Assembly: GCA_025352225.1 (NCBI GenBank)
Contig: JANXTT010000009.1
Coordinates: forward strand, 1-64,000
Source of the DNA: Mucilaginibacter sp.
GTDB lineage: Bacteria > Bacteroidota > Bacteroidia > Sphingobacteriales > Sphingobacteriaceae
Direction: 5' to 3'
Length of the DNA stretch: 64,000 nt
Numbering within the stretch: position 1 is the stretch's first letter; each line of letters opens with the position of its first letter. The notes beneath the pieces are model-generated. The model had not been told where the DNA came from, ran no database searches, and saw only the letters and a program-made list of their open reading frames with translations. The position numbers were made by a program, and so were the translations under genes. Positions 63,767 through 64,000 of this stretch are shown here, piece after piece.

Positions 63767-64000
63767 ATGATACAGCATTTACAACATCCGATATTTAATA
63801 TTATAACAGAGGCGGCTGGTAAAAGCAACGTGGAAGCATATGTTATAGGTGGCTTTGTACGAGATCTTTACTTAAACAGGCCATCAAAAGATATTGATAT
63901 TGTTGTAATTGGCAATGGTATCGAATTTGCGGAGCAAGTTGCTAAACAATTAAAGGTACAGGTTTCAGTGTTCAAAAATTTTGGTACGGCAATGCTAAAA
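63767..64000 (+). CDS. cca: CCA-adding tRNA nucleotidyltransferase, N-terminal fragment
   Basis: Seventy-eight codons are present before the window ends. The sequence has the class II nucleotidyltransferase signature GGFVRDLYLNRPSKDIDIVV, with the DxD metal-binding aspartates in SKDIDIV, and a following VFKNFGTAML strand. The enzyme adds or repairs the CCA end of tRNA. Poly(A) polymerase is the family alternative, but Bacteroidota homologues with this N-terminus are CCA-adding enzymes. It lies 88 bp after the TsaC gene, which is consistent with a tRNA-maturation grouping. Confidence 0.88.
   Translation, partial: MIQHLQHPIFNIITEAAGKSNVEAYVIGGFVRDLYLNRPSKDIDIVVIGNGIEFAEQVAKQLKVQVSVFKNFGTAMLK

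Overview
The window is a 64 kb piece of a Bacteroidota chromosome, most likely from a Sphingobacteriaceae genus such as Mucilaginibacter or Pedobacter. The support is a type IX secretion sorting domain, TAnnTTTG promoter cores, a hemC-hemD fusion, the long Bacteroidota form of IspG, a TamB/TamL pair and a split transketolase. The genus call is inference. No rRNA, tRNA, CRISPR array or recognisable transposase was seen.

Layout. 1-4.2 kb (minus): heme/tetrapyrrole cluster hemA, hemC-hemD, hemB and the start of hemL. 4.4-7.3 kb (plus): DoxX-like membrane protein, GNAT-nitrilase fusion, alpha/beta hydrolase. 7.4-12.8 kb (minus): ispG with an odd repeat insertion, an RDD protein, and an SDR/PspC/LiaF-like operon. 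12.8-14.3 kb (plus): MlaE/MlaF-type lipid transporter. 14.6-26.2 kb (minus): M16 peptidase pair, two glycosyltransferases, a class III aminotransferase, an ECF sigma/anti-sigma-like/Spy-like operon and a split transketolase. 26.4-37.4 kb (both strands): transporters (EamA, Kup, amino-acid permease, SemiSWEET), two PAP2 phosphatases, peroxiredoxin, M23 peptidase, a retropepsin-like protease and malate dehydrogenase. 37.5-45.7 kb (minus): TamL, the 1696-residue TamB and a lipoprotein archaemetzincin. 45.8-53.6 kb (plus): dnaE, a repeat-rich island with a four-helix-bundle gene, trxA, a DUF58 protein and a GH130 protein. 53.9-64 kb: gyrB, an OmpH-like lipoprotein, guanine deaminase, a three-gene glycosylation operon, an S4 protein, dapD, a GT4, a TsaC-type protein and the start of a CCA-adding enzyme.

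Most genes are housekeeping. What the gene list does not explain is a set of short degenerate repeats. (1) A 126-residue four-helix-bundle (23S rRNA intervening-sequence protein family) gene at 50.2 kb is bracketed by a perfect 25-bp inverted repeat inside larger repeat clusters. It resembles a free-standing IVS-like element and is the best candidate for an undescribed system. (2) A heptanucleotide array lies in frame inside ispG. (3) Nested palindromes sharing a CTTAATAACC-type core occur in three intergenic gaps. (4) A 90-bp repeat with exact period has expanded a YFDEL motif in an anti-sigma-like gene. (5) A 34-bp A/T palindrome covers the promoter of the 57 kb glycosylation operon.

Several start codons were moved downstream to an ATG that better fits the family or signal peptide: mlaE, the EamA gene, the T9SS protein, gyrB, the OmpH-like gene, the S4 gene and dapD.
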